DNA of 64,000 nucleotides from Peptoniphilus_A hominis (GTDB taxonomy: Bacteria; Bacillota; Clostridia; Tissierellales; Peptoniphilaceae): NCBI RefSeq assembly GCF_040096015.1, contig NZ_JBBMFO010000005.1, positions 9,291 to 73,290 on the forward strand. The letters are read 5' to 3'. Shown in pieces: positions 1 through 8,422 of this stretch; position 1 is the first letter of the stretch, and every line of letters starts with the position of its first letter. The position numbers were made by a program, and so were the translations under genes. A model generated the notes under the pieces. It made no database searches, was not told where the DNA came from, and worked only from the letters and a program-made list of their open reading frames with translations.

Positions 1-2
1 TA

Positions 3-590
3 AAGAACTTGGAAGAACCTGAAGGAAATATTACAGGCGTTAGCGATTACTTCTCCATAGAAGCACAACTTGAAGAAATGATAAGTATTTTCCCAGATAT
101 AAAAAACATTGGCGTAATGTTCTCTACTAACGAAGCCAATTCAAAATTCCAAATTGAAGAATTAAAGAAAGCAGCAGCAGGCTTTGGACTAAATGTAGTT
201 GAAGTTGGAGTAAATAATATTAACGATGTATCAACGGCAATAAAGACAATTGAGCCGAAGATTGACATCTTCATGGCAATTACAGATAACACAGTTTCAT
301 CTGCATCAACAATTATCGCAGAATCTTTAAAGGCTGCAAAAATTCCTTCCTTTGCATCAGAAGAAGGACCTGTTGAAAATGGAATCTTAATTAGTGCAGG
401 CGTTGACTATGTTGATCTTGGAAAGAAGGCAGCTGGCATGGCAAGTGAAATACTTGGCGGCAAAAAAGTTTCTGAAGTTCCAGTAGCTTTTTCAACTGAA
501 ACAAGAAAGGTTGTAAACAAAAAAACTGCTGATGCACTTGGACTAAGTGAAGACGATAATTTAATGAAAGACGCAAAGGTCGTTGAATAA
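3..590 (+). CDS. ABC transporter substrate-binding protein, 3' part
   Basis: This is the C-terminal ~195 residues of a periplasmic-binding-like protein. The frame is open to the window edge, so the start and signal peptide lie upstream. The fragment opens with an EEPEGNITGVSD stretch and runs through an alternating beta-alpha lobe (IKNIGVMFS, IDIFMAITDN, GILISAGVDY), which resembles the ABC_sub_bind family (TrpX-type proteins, often described as tryptophan/tyrosine binding). It is followed after 32 bases by a permease and then an ATPase, the usual three-gene order for this importer. The substrate cannot be decided from the sequence. An internal TTG at 9 could be mistaken for a start, but the family length (about 320 residues) shows it is internal. 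Confidence 0.85.
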   Translation, partial: KNLEEPEGNITGVSDYFSIEAQLEEMISIFPDIKNIGVMFSTNEANSKFQIEELKKAAAGFGLNVVEVGVNNINDVSTAIKTIEPKIDIFMAITDNTVSSASTIIAESLKAAKIPSFASEEGPVENGILISAGVDYVDLGKKAAGMASEILGGKKVSEVPVAFSTETRKVVNKKTADALGLSEDDNLMKDAKVVE

Positions 591-622
591 TAAATTCACG
601 AAAATTTTTAGGAGGAAGAAAG

Positions 623-1507
623 TTGAATTCAGTAATAATGGAATCCATTGTCATGGGACTTATATTTTCCATATTGACAATAGGAGTAGTAATAACCTTT
701 AAAATTTTAGATTTTCCAGATATGTCTGTGGAAGGGACCTTTCCACTGGGAGCCTTTGTCTTTGCAAAGATGCTAACACTTGGGATGAACCCACTGCTTG
801 CAATGCTATTTTCATTTATGGCAGGCGGCCTTGGCGGATATATAACTTATGTTTTATTTAGAAAATTTAAAATTCAGGCAATCCTTGCAGGGATTTTGAC
901 TATGACATTTTTATATTCAGTTAACTTGAGAATCACTGGCACGCCAAATGTTACCTTCTTTGATTATAAAACTGTTTTTCAACTTTTTGAAAGCCTACCA
1001 AAGATTGTAATCTTAATTATTATGACCCTAATAATAAAAATTGCCTTGGACTGGTTCTTAAAGACAGAAAGAGGCTACCTCTTATTGGCAACAGGGGACA
1101 ATGAAAGTCTAGTAAAGGCTCTTGGCAAAAACCCAGACAAGTACATTGCCATAGGTCTCATAATATCAAATGCCCTTGCAGCTTTGGCAGGAGCCTTAAT
1201 GGCACAGTCAAATGGCTACGCTGACATTACTATGGGTCAAGCTATAATCGTATCAGCTCTTGCATCAGTTATAATAGGCGATGCCTTTTTAAAGAACGCA
1301 AACTTTTTAAATAGAACAACAAGGGCAATAATCGGAGCAATAATTTATAGAATCATTTACGGCATAGCCCTTTACATTGGACTTGCTCCAAGTGATTTAA
1401 AGGGAATAACTGCAATAATAGTAGTATTCTTTATAGTTTATAACAATGTCTCCTCCAAAGGACTATCTGTATTAAAGGGAAAGAGGGAAGAAAATGCTAA
1501 AAATTAA
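623..1507 (+). CDS. ABC transporter permease, BPD_transp_2 type
   Basis: A 294-residue integral membrane protein with about eight hydrophobic segments. It resembles the permeases that accompany ABC_sub_bind proteins (TrpY-like, related to branched-chain amino acid and ribose permeases). The motif GDNESLVKALGKNP in the middle fits the cytoplasmic coupling loop. The start is TTG, chosen because AGGAGG at 610-615 lies 7 bases upstream, whereas the first ATG (638) is 22 bases away. The last 14 bases overlap the ATPase gene, implying coupled translation. Transport would be across the plasma membrane; the substrate is unknown. Confidence 0.88.
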   Translation: MNSVIMESIVMGLIFSILTIGVVITFKILDFPDMSVEGTFPLGAFVFAKMLTLGMNPLLAMLFSFMAGGLGGYITYVLFRKFKIQAILAGILTMTFLYSVNLRITGTPNVTFFDYKTVFQLFESLPKIVILIIMTLIIKIALDWFLKTERGYLLLATGDNESLVKALGKNPDKYIAIGLIISNALAALAGALMAQSNGYADITMGQAIIVSALASVIIGDAFLKNANFLNRTTRAIIGAIIYRIIYGIALYIGLAPSDLKGITAIIVVFFIVYNNVSSKGLSVLKGKREENAKN

Positions 1508-2315
1508 TAATATATCAAAAACTTTTTACAAGGGAATGGAAGAAGAAAATCAAGTATTTAATAACTTTTCCCTTGAAATCGAAGACAATAAGTGCGTTGC
1601 AATTTTAGGACCAAATGGTTGTGGCAAGTCTACACTATTTAACATGATAAGTGGTTCACTTAACCCAGACAAGGGAGAGATTCTCTTAGACGATGTGGAC
1701 ATTGCAAAATTATCTGAAGACAAGAGGGCAATTGATATTGGAAAGGTAAACCAAGACCCATCAAAGGGAGTTTGTCAAAGCTTAAATATTTTGGAAAATA
1801 TGTCTATGGCATTTAAGAAGGGCAACAAATTTACCTTCAAAAAATTAATCGACAAGAACAACAATGAAAAAATAATTGAAAAACTAAAATCCATTGACCT
1901 TGGGCTTGAAAACAAATTAAAGACACAAGTAAAATTTTTATCAGGTGGACAAAGACAATCACTATCTCTATTAATGGCGACAGTAAAAAAGCCAAAGATA
2001 CTTTTACTTGATGAACACACAGCAGCCCTTGATCCGAAGACATCAAAGCTAATCATGGATAAGACTAATGATTTAATAAAAAAAGAAAAGATCACAACCC
2101 TTATGATCACTCACAACTTGAAAAACGCCATAGAATATTCTGACAGAATAATAATGCTAAATAAGGGCGAAGTTGTTCTAGACATTCTTCCAAGCCAAGT
2201 GACAGAAGAAGAATTAAATAGAATTTACAACGAAAAAATCGAAGAATCAAATAACCTAGAATCAGAAAAAATAAAAAATTTAGAAAATATGAAACAAATA
2301 GAAAAAATCGCATAA
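1494..2315 (+). CDS. ABC transporter ATP-binding protein
   Basis: A 273-residue nucleotide-binding subunit that would power the importer encoded just upstream. Walker A is GPNGCGKST near residue 40, the signature is LSGGQRQSL near 150, Walker B is ILLLDEHTAALDP near 170, and the switch histidine lies in MITHNL near 203. All catalytic elements are intact, unlike the minus-strand ABC ATPase at 4897-6264. The C-terminal 40 residues are charged and rich in Glu, Lys and Asn, a short tail beyond the usual domain. It overlaps the permease gene by 14 bases and is the last gene of the operon, ending before a strong hairpin terminator. Confidence 0.92.
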   Translation: MLKINNISKTFYKGMEEENQVFNNFSLEIEDNKCVAILGPNGCGKSTLFNMISGSLNPDKGEILLDDVDIAKLSEDKRAIDIGKVNQDPSKGVCQSLNILENMSMAFKKGNKFTFKKLIDKNNNEKIIEKLKSIDLGLENKLKTQVKFLSGGQRQSLSLLMATVKKPKILLLDEHTAALDPKTSKLIMDKTNDLIKKEKITTLMITHNLKNAIEYSDRIIMLNKGEVVLDILPSQVTEEELNRIYNEKIEESNNLESEKIKNLENMKQIEKIA

Positions 2316-2335
2316 ACCTCATAAAATAATTGCAT

Positions 2336-2373
2336 GGAAAAAGTCCTACCTTTTGTCGGGTAGGGCTTTTTCC
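2336..2373. terminator. Bidirectional terminator between convergent operons
   Basis: A 15-bp stem (2336-2350 with 2359-2373, one G-T pair) encloses an 8-base loop. The stem ends in T-runs on both strands, so it can end both the importer operon (plus) and the DUF4179/sigma operon (minus). Confidence 0.9.
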
Positions 2374-2386
2374 TTAATGTAGAATT

Positions 2387-3427
2387 TTATTTTAAAGTGA
2401 GAGTAAACTCGTCACCAACTTTTTGTTCTCCAATAGGCATTTCTTTGCCGTCATAGCTGTGAACTGTCACTCTGTATAATTGGCATTTTAGTGTTTTGAT
2501 TTCATTTAAAAGTTCATCGGCAGTGACTTTGCTAGTGACTGGTGAAAAGTAAAGGTTGGATTTGTTTTTCTCTGCTTCACAAGTTTCAAAATAAACAAAT
2601 CTGTCCTTGGGATCTCTTGCTTTTATTGAATAAAGATATCCATCTTCGGTGTCAGGATAGCTTAGTACAATTTTTTGTGAAGCTGGGCTTGTAGTAAAGC
2701 TTTCAATGACAATATTATTAGTATCTGGAATAGTAAAGTCCTTTGCTATAAGATTTTTATTCATTTTCATTTGAGACATATCTATATTTGTTGAAAGATT
2801 AATTTTTTTCTTGTCTCCTAAAAACTCATCGAAGAAAAATTCTAAATTAACTTTGCCTTCTTTTGGCAAGGAGTCTTCTAAATCATATTTAAGAGTATAG
2901 ACATTTACTTTTTCATCTTCAGGTAAAGTATATCCAGAGCCAGTAGAACTAAGAATATTATTTTTCTTGCCATTAACCTTAAGTTCAGTTAGGTTAACTT
3001 CTCCAGAGAGCATTTTTTCTGAGTCATTTAGACTCAAAATTACAGTGTATAAATTGTTATCTTCAATAATAAATTTATCAAAAATATATTTTTTGCCATT
3101 TATTTTAAAAGCTTCGTTTAAATTTATGCTGTACTCATCAACTTCTCTTGATAAACCCATGGCATCAGATAAGGTAATTTTAAAGTTACTTGCTAATTCT
3201 CTTGTCTTTGCCAATACATAACCACCAGATGTGTAGTTTGATATGCCAAAAACTAAAATAAGTGATGCTGCTATTGCCGCCACTCTTTTATTAAACTTAT
3301 TTTTCTTGTTTTTTATTTTTAATGATCTCACAGTTCTTTTAAGATTTTCTCTTTCAAAATCATTAAGAGGAACTTCTTCATATTCAATTTTCATGTCGTT
3401 TAACTCATCATAAATATTATTTTTCAT
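2387..3427 (-). CDS. DUF4179 membrane protein, probable anti-sigma factor
   Basis: A 346-residue protein with a ~47-residue charged cytoplasmic N-terminus, one transmembrane segment at about residues 48-66 (AAIAASLILVFGISNY), and a large extracytoplasmic part resembling DUF4179 proteins (alternating beta strands, NGKKYIFDKFIIEDN). DUF4179 proteins are regularly encoded behind ECF-like sigma factors and are thought to act as membrane-bound anti-sigma factors. Here the gene overlaps the upstream sigma gene by 11 bases, which supports that pairing. No zinc-binding anti-sigma motif (HxxxCxxC) is present in the N-terminus, so the mechanism of sigma binding is not evident. The signal sensed is unknown. 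Confidence 0.8.
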   Translation of the reverse strand: MKNNIYDELNDMKIEYEEVPLNDFERENLKRTVRSLKIKNKKNKFNKRVAAIAASLILVFGISNYTSGGYVLAKTRELASNFKITLSDAMGLSREVDEYSINLNEAFKINGKKYIFDKFIIEDNNLYTVILSLNDSEKMLSGEVNLTELKVNGKKNNILSSTGSGYTLPEDEKVNVYTLKYDLEDSLPKEGKVNLEFFFDEFLGDKKKINLSTNIDMSQMKMNKNLIAKDFTIPDTNNIVIESFTTSPASQKIVLSYPDTEDGYLYSIKARDPKDRFVYFETCEAEKNKSNLYFSPVTSKVTADELLNEIKTLKCQLYRVTVHSYDGKEMPIGEQKVGDEFTLTLK

Positions 3428-3938
3428 AAAAACTTTCCCTCCATTTTTTTAAAAAATTTCTTCCTCTGCTAACTTTTTTATAGGCATTTGCTGTGGAAAT
3501 ATTTTGTTTAGATGCTGCCTCTTTATAGGAAAGACCATGGATAAAAATATTTTCAAAAAGTTTTTTGTCTTCGTCATTTAAAAGTGAAAGGATTTCTTCT
3601 ATTTCTAGATTTGAAGATAAATCTGAATCGACGATTTTTGAATCTTCATCTAGTCTAAGGCTTTCAAATTTAATTTCTTTTCTAAGAATATCTATGGCTC
3701 TATACTTAGCAACAAGAGCACACCAGTTTTTAAAAGTAGACCTACTTGAATCAAAGTATTTAATATTTTGCCATATACTTAAAAGTGCGTCATTCATGGC
3801 TTCTTCCCAAAGGTTTGGATATTTCCAAAGCGTTTTTGAAATAACTCCCTTTAATATTTTTCCGTACTCTTCAATAAATATATAAAGGGCATCTTCATCT
3901 TTATTTTTTAGCCTTTCTATCAAGTCTTTATTATCCAT
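3417..3938 (-). CDS. RNA polymerase sigma-70 family factor, ECF-like
   Basis: A 173-residue two-domain sigma factor. Region 2 covers about residues 10-90 (core-binding and -10 recognition; WEEAMNDALLSIWQN and YRAIDILRKE). Region 4 covers about 115-165, with the helix-turn-helix LSYKEAASKQNISTANAYKK. A good GGAGGAAAT ribosome site precedes the ATG. It is the first gene of a two-gene minus-strand operon with the DUF4179 protein. ECF factors of this type usually activate their own operon and a few cell-envelope or stress genes. I could not identify a convincing ECF-type promoter upstream. Confidence 0.88.
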   Translation of the reverse strand: MDNKDLIERLKNKDEDALYIFIEEYGKILKGVISKTLWKYPNLWEEAMNDALLSIWQNIKYFDSSRSTFKNWCALVAKYRAIDILRKEIKFESLRLDEDSKIVDSDLSSNLEIEEILSLLNDEDKKLFENIFIHGLSYKEAASKQNISTANAYKKVSRGRNFLKKWRESFYEK

Positions 3939-4027
3939 ATTTCCTCCTTCACTAATATATTCGTGATAGAGATAATAATTCTGACAAATTTTTAAAAATA
4001 GAATTTATGAAAAATAATTTTGAGCAC

Positions 4028-4064
4028 AAAAAAACTACTTTGGCTTAACCAAAATAGTTTTTTT
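4028..4064 (-). terminator. Terminator of the ABC-2 operon
   Basis: A 16-bp inverted repeat (4028-4043 with 4049-4064, one C-A mismatch) with a 5-base loop lies just past the stop of the minus-strand permease gene and ends in a long T-run on the minus strand. The plus strand also has a T-run. Confidence 0.85.
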
Positions 4065-4067
4065 AAA

Positions 4068-4907
4068 TTAATATTTAAGTTCCTTGCTTGAATAGATTGT
4101 GTAAGTCAATACTATCATGAGGATAAATATGACTGCATTTGCTATTATGCCAAATAGGTTTAAGTCTGCACTGACAAAGCTATAAGGTCTAAAGGCTTCG
4201 TTAGGGAAGTAAGATACAACCATGCCAAAGACATCGCCCATAACTTTTCCTACAATTGTAAGTAGTACAATTAAGAATACAAATAGTGCAGCTACTGCAT
4301 CTTGGTGTAGTGAAGATTTTGACATTGAAGAGAAGAAGTAGCCAATGGACATAAATACTAGACCTGAGCCAAGTAGTCCAACGAAAACTTTTACTACTGC
4401 TTCAAAAATTTCAAAGCTTGTTATTTCAGCAGCATCACTTGCTCCAATTCCTATGGAAGAAATTCCAAGAACAAGTCCAACTGTTGCAAGTCCCATTATT
4501 ATTAAAAATAAAATATAAGTCAACAAGTTGGCGGCAATTTTTCCTGTTACAATTTCTGATTTTGAAATTGGGTTTGAATAAATGTATTCAATGTTGCCTG
4601 AGCTTTGTTCCTTAGCAAGGGAGCTTGCTCCAAGTTGCATTGCAAATACAAATATTAAAACTGCAAGGTAATGGTAAACAAGGGCAAGGTAATCGCCAAT
4701 ATTTACTATGTCCATGCCTTCATAAACTCCCAAAATATTTCTAGTTGGCTCGTTAAAGCTTTCCATAACTGAATTAAATAGTGAGTTCATTTGTGACTCT
4801 GCAAGGAAAGGATAGAAGGCAAGCATAAGTCCAAGTAAAATTATTAGGACGATTGCCCAAGATATCATCTTTGCAAAATTTGATTTAAATTCCATATTAA
4901 ATATCAT
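4068..4907 (-). CDS. ABC-2 family transporter permease
   Basis: A 279-residue membrane protein with six hydrophobic segments in the ABC-2 (NosY/CcmB-like) arrangement. A first segment near residues 15-35 is followed by a long extracytoplasmic loop (NSVMESFNEPTRNILGVYEG). The cytoplasmic stretch KEQSSGNIEYIYSNPISKSEIVTGK is characteristic of this family and contacts the ATPase. The start overlaps the ATPase gene by 11 bases, so the two are translationally coupled. Export or membrane-lipid roles are typical for the family, but the substrate is unknown. Its only obvious ATPase partner in this operon looks catalytically degenerate. Confidence 0.85.
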   Translation of the reverse strand: MIFNMEFKSNFAKMISWAIVLIILLGLMLAFYPFLAESQMNSLFNSVMESFNEPTRNILGVYEGMDIVNIGDYLALVYHYLAVLIFVFAMQLGASSLAKEQSSGNIEYIYSNPISKSEIVTGKIAANLLTYILFLIIMGLATVGLVLGISSIGIGASDAAEITSFEIFEAVVKVFVGLLGSGLVFMSIGYFFSSMSKSSLHQDAVAALFVFLIVLLTIVGKVMGDVFGMVVSYFPNEAFRPYSFVSADLNLFGIIANAVIFILMIVLTYTIYSSKELKY

Positions 4908-6264
4908 CTTTATCCTCCTTTAGCCTTGTCTCTTCTGTTGCATTAAAGACGCCTTCATCAGAGGTTTTAAAAATAATTGTATCGTCTTTTCTATTTTCTT
5001 CTGAACTGTCGTGGAAAATTTCTGTATTATCAACAAAGTTTTCTTCTACTTTAGGCTCAACTTCATTAATTGTTTCTGCTTTTTCATTTTCTAATTCAGG
5101 AGAAACTTCTTCTTTTATTTCAGGAGATTTTTCTTCTCCAAGGACAACTTTATCTTCATCGACAAAAAGATTTGTCTTTGTGTTGTGAATTACATCTTTT
5201 TCCGAATTTTCTAAATTGACGCCTTCTACTTCAGAAAAATTATTTTCTGCATCTCTAATTTTTATTGTGCTTTCTGTCACTCCATTAACTTCGGAAGTTT
5301 CAAGACCACTTTTAGAAATTTTTTCTGTAGGAGTCTCTTCTGCATCTTTTACTGGAGCAGGAGCTTTTCTTCTAGGAAGCTTTGCATTTTCTCCCTTGTA
5401 GTAAGCATTTACCTTGTCAGATAATTTTGCATCTTCAAGTACATAATTTTCAAGGGCTTCTTCATAGATCACCTTTGAAAGTTCAGGAAGAGCTCCATCA
5501 TAGTAGAGGATTGTTTCATCTTCCTCATCCTTAATAATTCTTGCGCCAATGGAAGTAAAGTAATTTAAATTTCCTCTGTAAGAGTCAATTTTTAAAACCT
5601 TGTCTCCAGCTGCCTTTACATTATTGTATTCAGTGTCTTGGATTTTTCCATCAGACAAGTAGGCAATTCTTGAAGAATATTTTTTAGCCTGTCTAAGAGA
5701 ATCAGATAGTAGTAAAACTGTTAAGCCTTCACTTTCATTTAATTTTTTCACATGAGAGAAGAGTCTATCTATATCCTTTTCTTCTAAAAATTTTGCTGGA
5801 GAGTCTAAGATTAAAAGTCTTGGTTTTATAACTAAGGCATTAATAATTGCAAAGAGTTTTCTTTCTCTATCTCTTAAGTCGCAAATGCGAAGGTTTGAAT
5901 TAAATTCAAAATAATCACAAAGGACATCAATGTCTTCTGTGTTAGACAAACCATGTGCGCTAAGTGTCTTCTTTAGTAAAGTATAAGATTTTATCTTTGA
6001 ATCGAAAATCATATCTTCAGATACGAAGGACACAGTTTCTTTTATTTCTTTTGATTCCTTAAATGAATCCATATCATAAACCCTAATAGATCCACTACCA
6101 GGTTTTAAGTATCCCATTATAATTCTAGCAAGAGTTGTCTTTCCGGAGTTTTCTGTTCCAAGAAGAGAGAAAAATTCGCCATCTAAAATTTCTAAATTTA
6201 AATTTGATAAGACTTTTTCCTTGCCCTTGCGTTTTGTCAGGTCATTTATGACGATGGCACTCAT
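4897..6264 (-). CDS. Degenerate ABC ATPase with acidic C-terminal tail
   Basis: A 455-residue protein. The start is set at the ATG at 6264 because AAAGAGGTGA lies just upstream; a longer open frame reaching 6354 has no ribosome site. Residues 1-230 are an ABC nucleotide-binding domain with a clear Walker A (GTENSGKTT, residues 36-44). Other catalytic elements are altered. The Walker B end reads LLILDSP, so the catalytic Glu is Ser. The signature region reads LRDRERKL instead of LSGGQ, and the switch-His position reads LSDSL. About 155 residues at the C-terminus are Glu/Lys/Thr-rich and of low complexity, with no recognised fold. ATP binding is plausible; turnover is doubtful. It is encoded directly before its permease. 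Confidence 0.82.
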   Translation of the reverse strand: MSAIVINDLTKRKGKEKVLSNLNLEILDGEFFSLLGTENSGKTTLARIIMGYLKPGSGSIRVYDMDSFKESKEIKETVSFVSEDMIFDSKIKSYTLLKKTLSAHGLSNTEDIDVLCDYFEFNSNLRICDLRDRERKLFAIINALVIKPRLLILDSPAKFLEEKDIDRLFSHVKKLNESEGLTVLLLSDSLRQAKKYSSRIAYLSDGKIQDTEYNNVKAAGDKVLKIDSYRGNLNYFTSIGARIIKDEEDETILYYDGALPELSKVIYEEALENYVLEDAKLSDKVNAYYKGENAKLPRRKAPAPVKDAEETPTEKISKSGLETSEVNGVTESTIKIRDAENNFSEVEGVNLENSEKDVIHNTKTNLFVDEDKVVLGEEKSPEIKEEVSPELENEKAETINEVEPKVEENFVDNTEIFHDSSEENRKDDTIIFKTSDEGVFNATEETRLKEDKDDI

Positions 6265-6295
6265 ACTATTCACCTCTTTAATAATTGATAAACTC

Positions 6296-6301
6296 ATTAT
6301 A
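6296..6301 (-). promoter_or_regulatory. Probable -10 for the ABC-2 operon
   Basis: On the minus strand the sequence TTGTATAAT lies 31 bases upstream of the start at 6264. No good -35 is visible, so this is a -10 call only. Confidence 0.4.
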
Positions 6302-6465
6302 CAATAAAAAATAGCTAAATAAAAGTTAAGAGTGGATTTATAATTGCTTGGCAAAAAATTTTTAGAGAAAAAACATCGATTAATAAGTCGAAAATTTTAA
6401 AATCATAGAAAAATTTATTGCAAATCTTTTAATGAGGAAAATTAAATGACGACTTGTCTCGCCTG

Positions 6466-6474
6466 TGATATAAT
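6466..6474 (+). promoter_or_regulatory. Extended -10 promoter for ychF
   Basis: TGATATAAT (TG-n-TATAAT) ends 24 bases before the ychF start. No -35 resembling TTGACA is found at 16-18 bases, so this looks like an extended -10 promoter. Confidence 0.65.
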
Positions 6475-6498
6475 TTTAACTTGAATGGAGGTTTTCTA

Positions 6499-7587
6499 AT
6501 GAAACTTGGAATCGTAGGACTACCTAATGTTGGTAAGTCAACTTTATTTAATGCCCTAACAAGTGCTGGTGCTGAAGCTGCAAACTATCCCTTTGCAACT
6601 ATTGAGCCAAATGTTGGGGTTGTAAATGTACCTGATGAACGATTAGATGTGCTTGCAAAGATTAGCAAGTCAGAAAAAATTGTTCACACTAATATAGAAT
6701 TTTATGACATAGCTGGTCTTGTTAAGGGTGCCAGCAAGGGCGAAGGACTTGGAAATCAATTTTTATCAAATATTCGTGAAGTTGATGCCATTGTCCATGT
6801 AGTAAGATGCTTTGACGATGAAAATATTATTCACGTTGACGGCTCTATAGACCCTCTTCGTGATATTGAAAATATAAATTTGGAATTAATTTTTTCAGAC
6901 CTAGAACAAGTGGACAACAGATATGGCAAAGTGGTAAAAAAAGCTAGAGCAGAAAAATCTCTTGCCAAGGAAAGAGATCTATTGGAAAAAATAAAATTAG
7001 CCTTGGAAGAAGGAAGACCTGCAAGAGAAGTTGAACTTGACGAGGAAGAAGAAAAAATAATAAAAAATTATTCTCTTCTAAGTGCAAAGCCAGTCATCTA
7101 TGTCTGCAATGTGGCTGAAGAAGACATAAACAAGGAAGACAATGAATATGTAAAAAAAGTTAGAGCCTATGCAGAAAAAACTGGCGACGAAGTTGTTGTA
7201 ATCTCTGCAGAAATCGAAGCAGAAATTGCGGCTCTCGACCAAGACGAAAAGGAACTCTTCTTGGAAGAACTTGGTCTCGATTCTTCAGGCCTCGACAAAT
7301 TAATTAAGTCTTCCTACAAACTTTTAGGTCTAATTTCATTTTTAACTACTGGTGAAATGGAAACTAGGGCTTGGACTATTAAGAAGGGTTCAAAGGCTCC
7401 AACAGCTGCAGGAAAAATCCACACTGATATGGAAAGAGGATTTATTAAGGCTGACACTGTTAGCTACAAGGACTTAGTTGAGTCAGGTTCTGTTGCTGTG
7501 GCAAGAGAAAAGGGGCTTATAAGAAGTGAAGGTAAGGATTATGTCGTAGAAGATGGCGATGTAATTGTATTTAAATTTAATGTATAG
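6499..7587 (+). CDS. ychF: Redox-regulated ATPase YchF (Obg family)
   Basis: A 362-residue P-loop protein of the Obg/YchF group, which binds ATP rather than GTP and associates with ribosomes. The P-loop is GLPNVGKST at the N-terminus, followed by NYPFATIEPNVG (switch I) and YDIAGLVKGASKGEGLG (switch II). A helical insert spans about residues 130-200, and a C-terminal TGS domain contains GFIKADTVSY. Length and domain order match the family. The start is the ATG at 6499, placed 7 bases after GGAGG; an in-frame TTG at 6481 has no ribosome site. A HAD phosphatase gene follows 7 bases downstream and the run continues to yraN. Confidence 0.97.
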   Translation: MKLGIVGLPNVGKSTLFNALTSAGAEAANYPFATIEPNVGVVNVPDERLDVLAKISKSEKIVHTNIEFYDIAGLVKGASKGEGLGNQFLSNIREVDAIVHVVRCFDDENIIHVDGSIDPLRDIENINLELIFSDLEQVDNRYGKVVKKARAEKSLAKERDLLEKIKLALEEGRPAREVELDEEEEKIIKNYSLLSAKPVIYVCNVAEEDINKEDNEYVKKVRAYAEKTGDEVVVISAEIEAEIAALDQDEKELFLEELGLDSSGLDKLIKSSYKLLGLISFLTTGEMETRAWTIKKGSKAPTAAGKIHTDMERGFIKADTVSYKDLVESGSVAVAREKGLIRSEGKDYVVEDGDVIVFKFNV

Positions 7588-7594
7588 GTGATTT

Positions 7595-8422
7595 ATGATT
7601 AAACTAGTTTCTATGGATTTAGACGAAACTCTTTTGACTACAGATAAGGTCATTACAGAGAGTTTTGAATCCTTTGTAAAAAAACTAAAATCAAATAATA
7701 TTATTCCAGTAGTGGCAACGGGAAGAGAATACTATTCTGCCCATAAATTTGTGGGAAATAAGGTTGACATAGATTTAATTTGCAACAATGGAAATGTAAT
7801 TAGAGATAATTTATCTGGCAAGGTTCATTATGTAAATCCAATTAGTGACGAAGACTTAAAGAGGGTCATGGCCTTTGATGACAATGACAAAGTCTTTACA
7901 TCACTTCACATAGAGAGAGATGATGGAATTGATCTTGTCTACAAGAAAAAGAATTTTACAAATTTTGAGGGCACTTATGTGGACGCCTTTAGGGGAAGAA
8001 ATCTCGCTCTTGATGATTTTAATAATTTAGAGGGCAATCCTCTATCCATTGTCTTTGCAGGAAGCCATGACGATTTAGTAGGTCTTAGAAATAGGATGAG
8101 AGACGAAATTTCTGATAGATTTAATTTTCACATCATGAAAATTAGAAGAGAGCCAAAGTGGATGCTGGAAGTCTTGCAAAAATCTGGCGACAAATTTTAC
8201 GGCGTAAAAAAATATGCAGAAATTAGGGGAATTGACTTAAAAGATGTTGCGGCAATTGGCGACGACTCCAACGATGTAATGCTAATAAAATCTGTTGGCC
8301 TTGGCATTGCCATGAAAAATGGTGTTGAAAGACTAAGAGAGGCAGCCGATGTGGTGTCTGACTTTGACAACAATAGTGATGGAGCAGTAAAAATTTTAGA
8401 TAAGGTTTTATTTGGTGATTAA
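7595..8422 (+). CDS. Cof-type HAD hydrolase
   Basis: A 275-residue haloacid-dehalogenase superfamily phosphatase of the Cof/YidA type, probably acting on sugar phosphates or other small phosphate esters. The nucleophile motif DLDETLLTTD is at the N-terminus, motif II ATGRE follows near residue 40, and the motif IV region is AAIGDDSNDVMLIKSVG near 220. Between them lies the C2-type cap domain. AGGTGAT precedes the ATG. Its stop codon abuts the ATG of rbgA (TAA directly followed by ATG), so it belongs to the ychF-yraN transcription unit. The substrate cannot be read from the sequence. Confidence 0.9.
   Translation: MIKLVSMDLDETLLTTDKVITESFESFVKKLKSNNIIPVVATGREYYSAHKFVGNKVDIDLICNNGNVIRDNLSGKVHYVNPISDEDLKRVMAFDDNDKVFTSLHIERDDGIDLVYKKKNFTNFEGTYVDAFRGRNLALDDFNNLEGNPLSIVFAGSHDDLVGLRNRMRDEISDRFNFHIMKIRREPKWMLEVLQKSGDKFYGVKKYAEIRGIDLKDVAAIGDDSNDVMLIKSVGLGIAMKNGVERLREAADVVSDFDNNSDGAVKILDKVLFGD

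Noticed and set aside
4897..6354. A longer N-terminus for the degenerate ABC ATPase (start at 6354)
   Set aside because: The 30 extra residues precede a perfect ribosome site at the 6264 start and overlap the -10 of its promoter.
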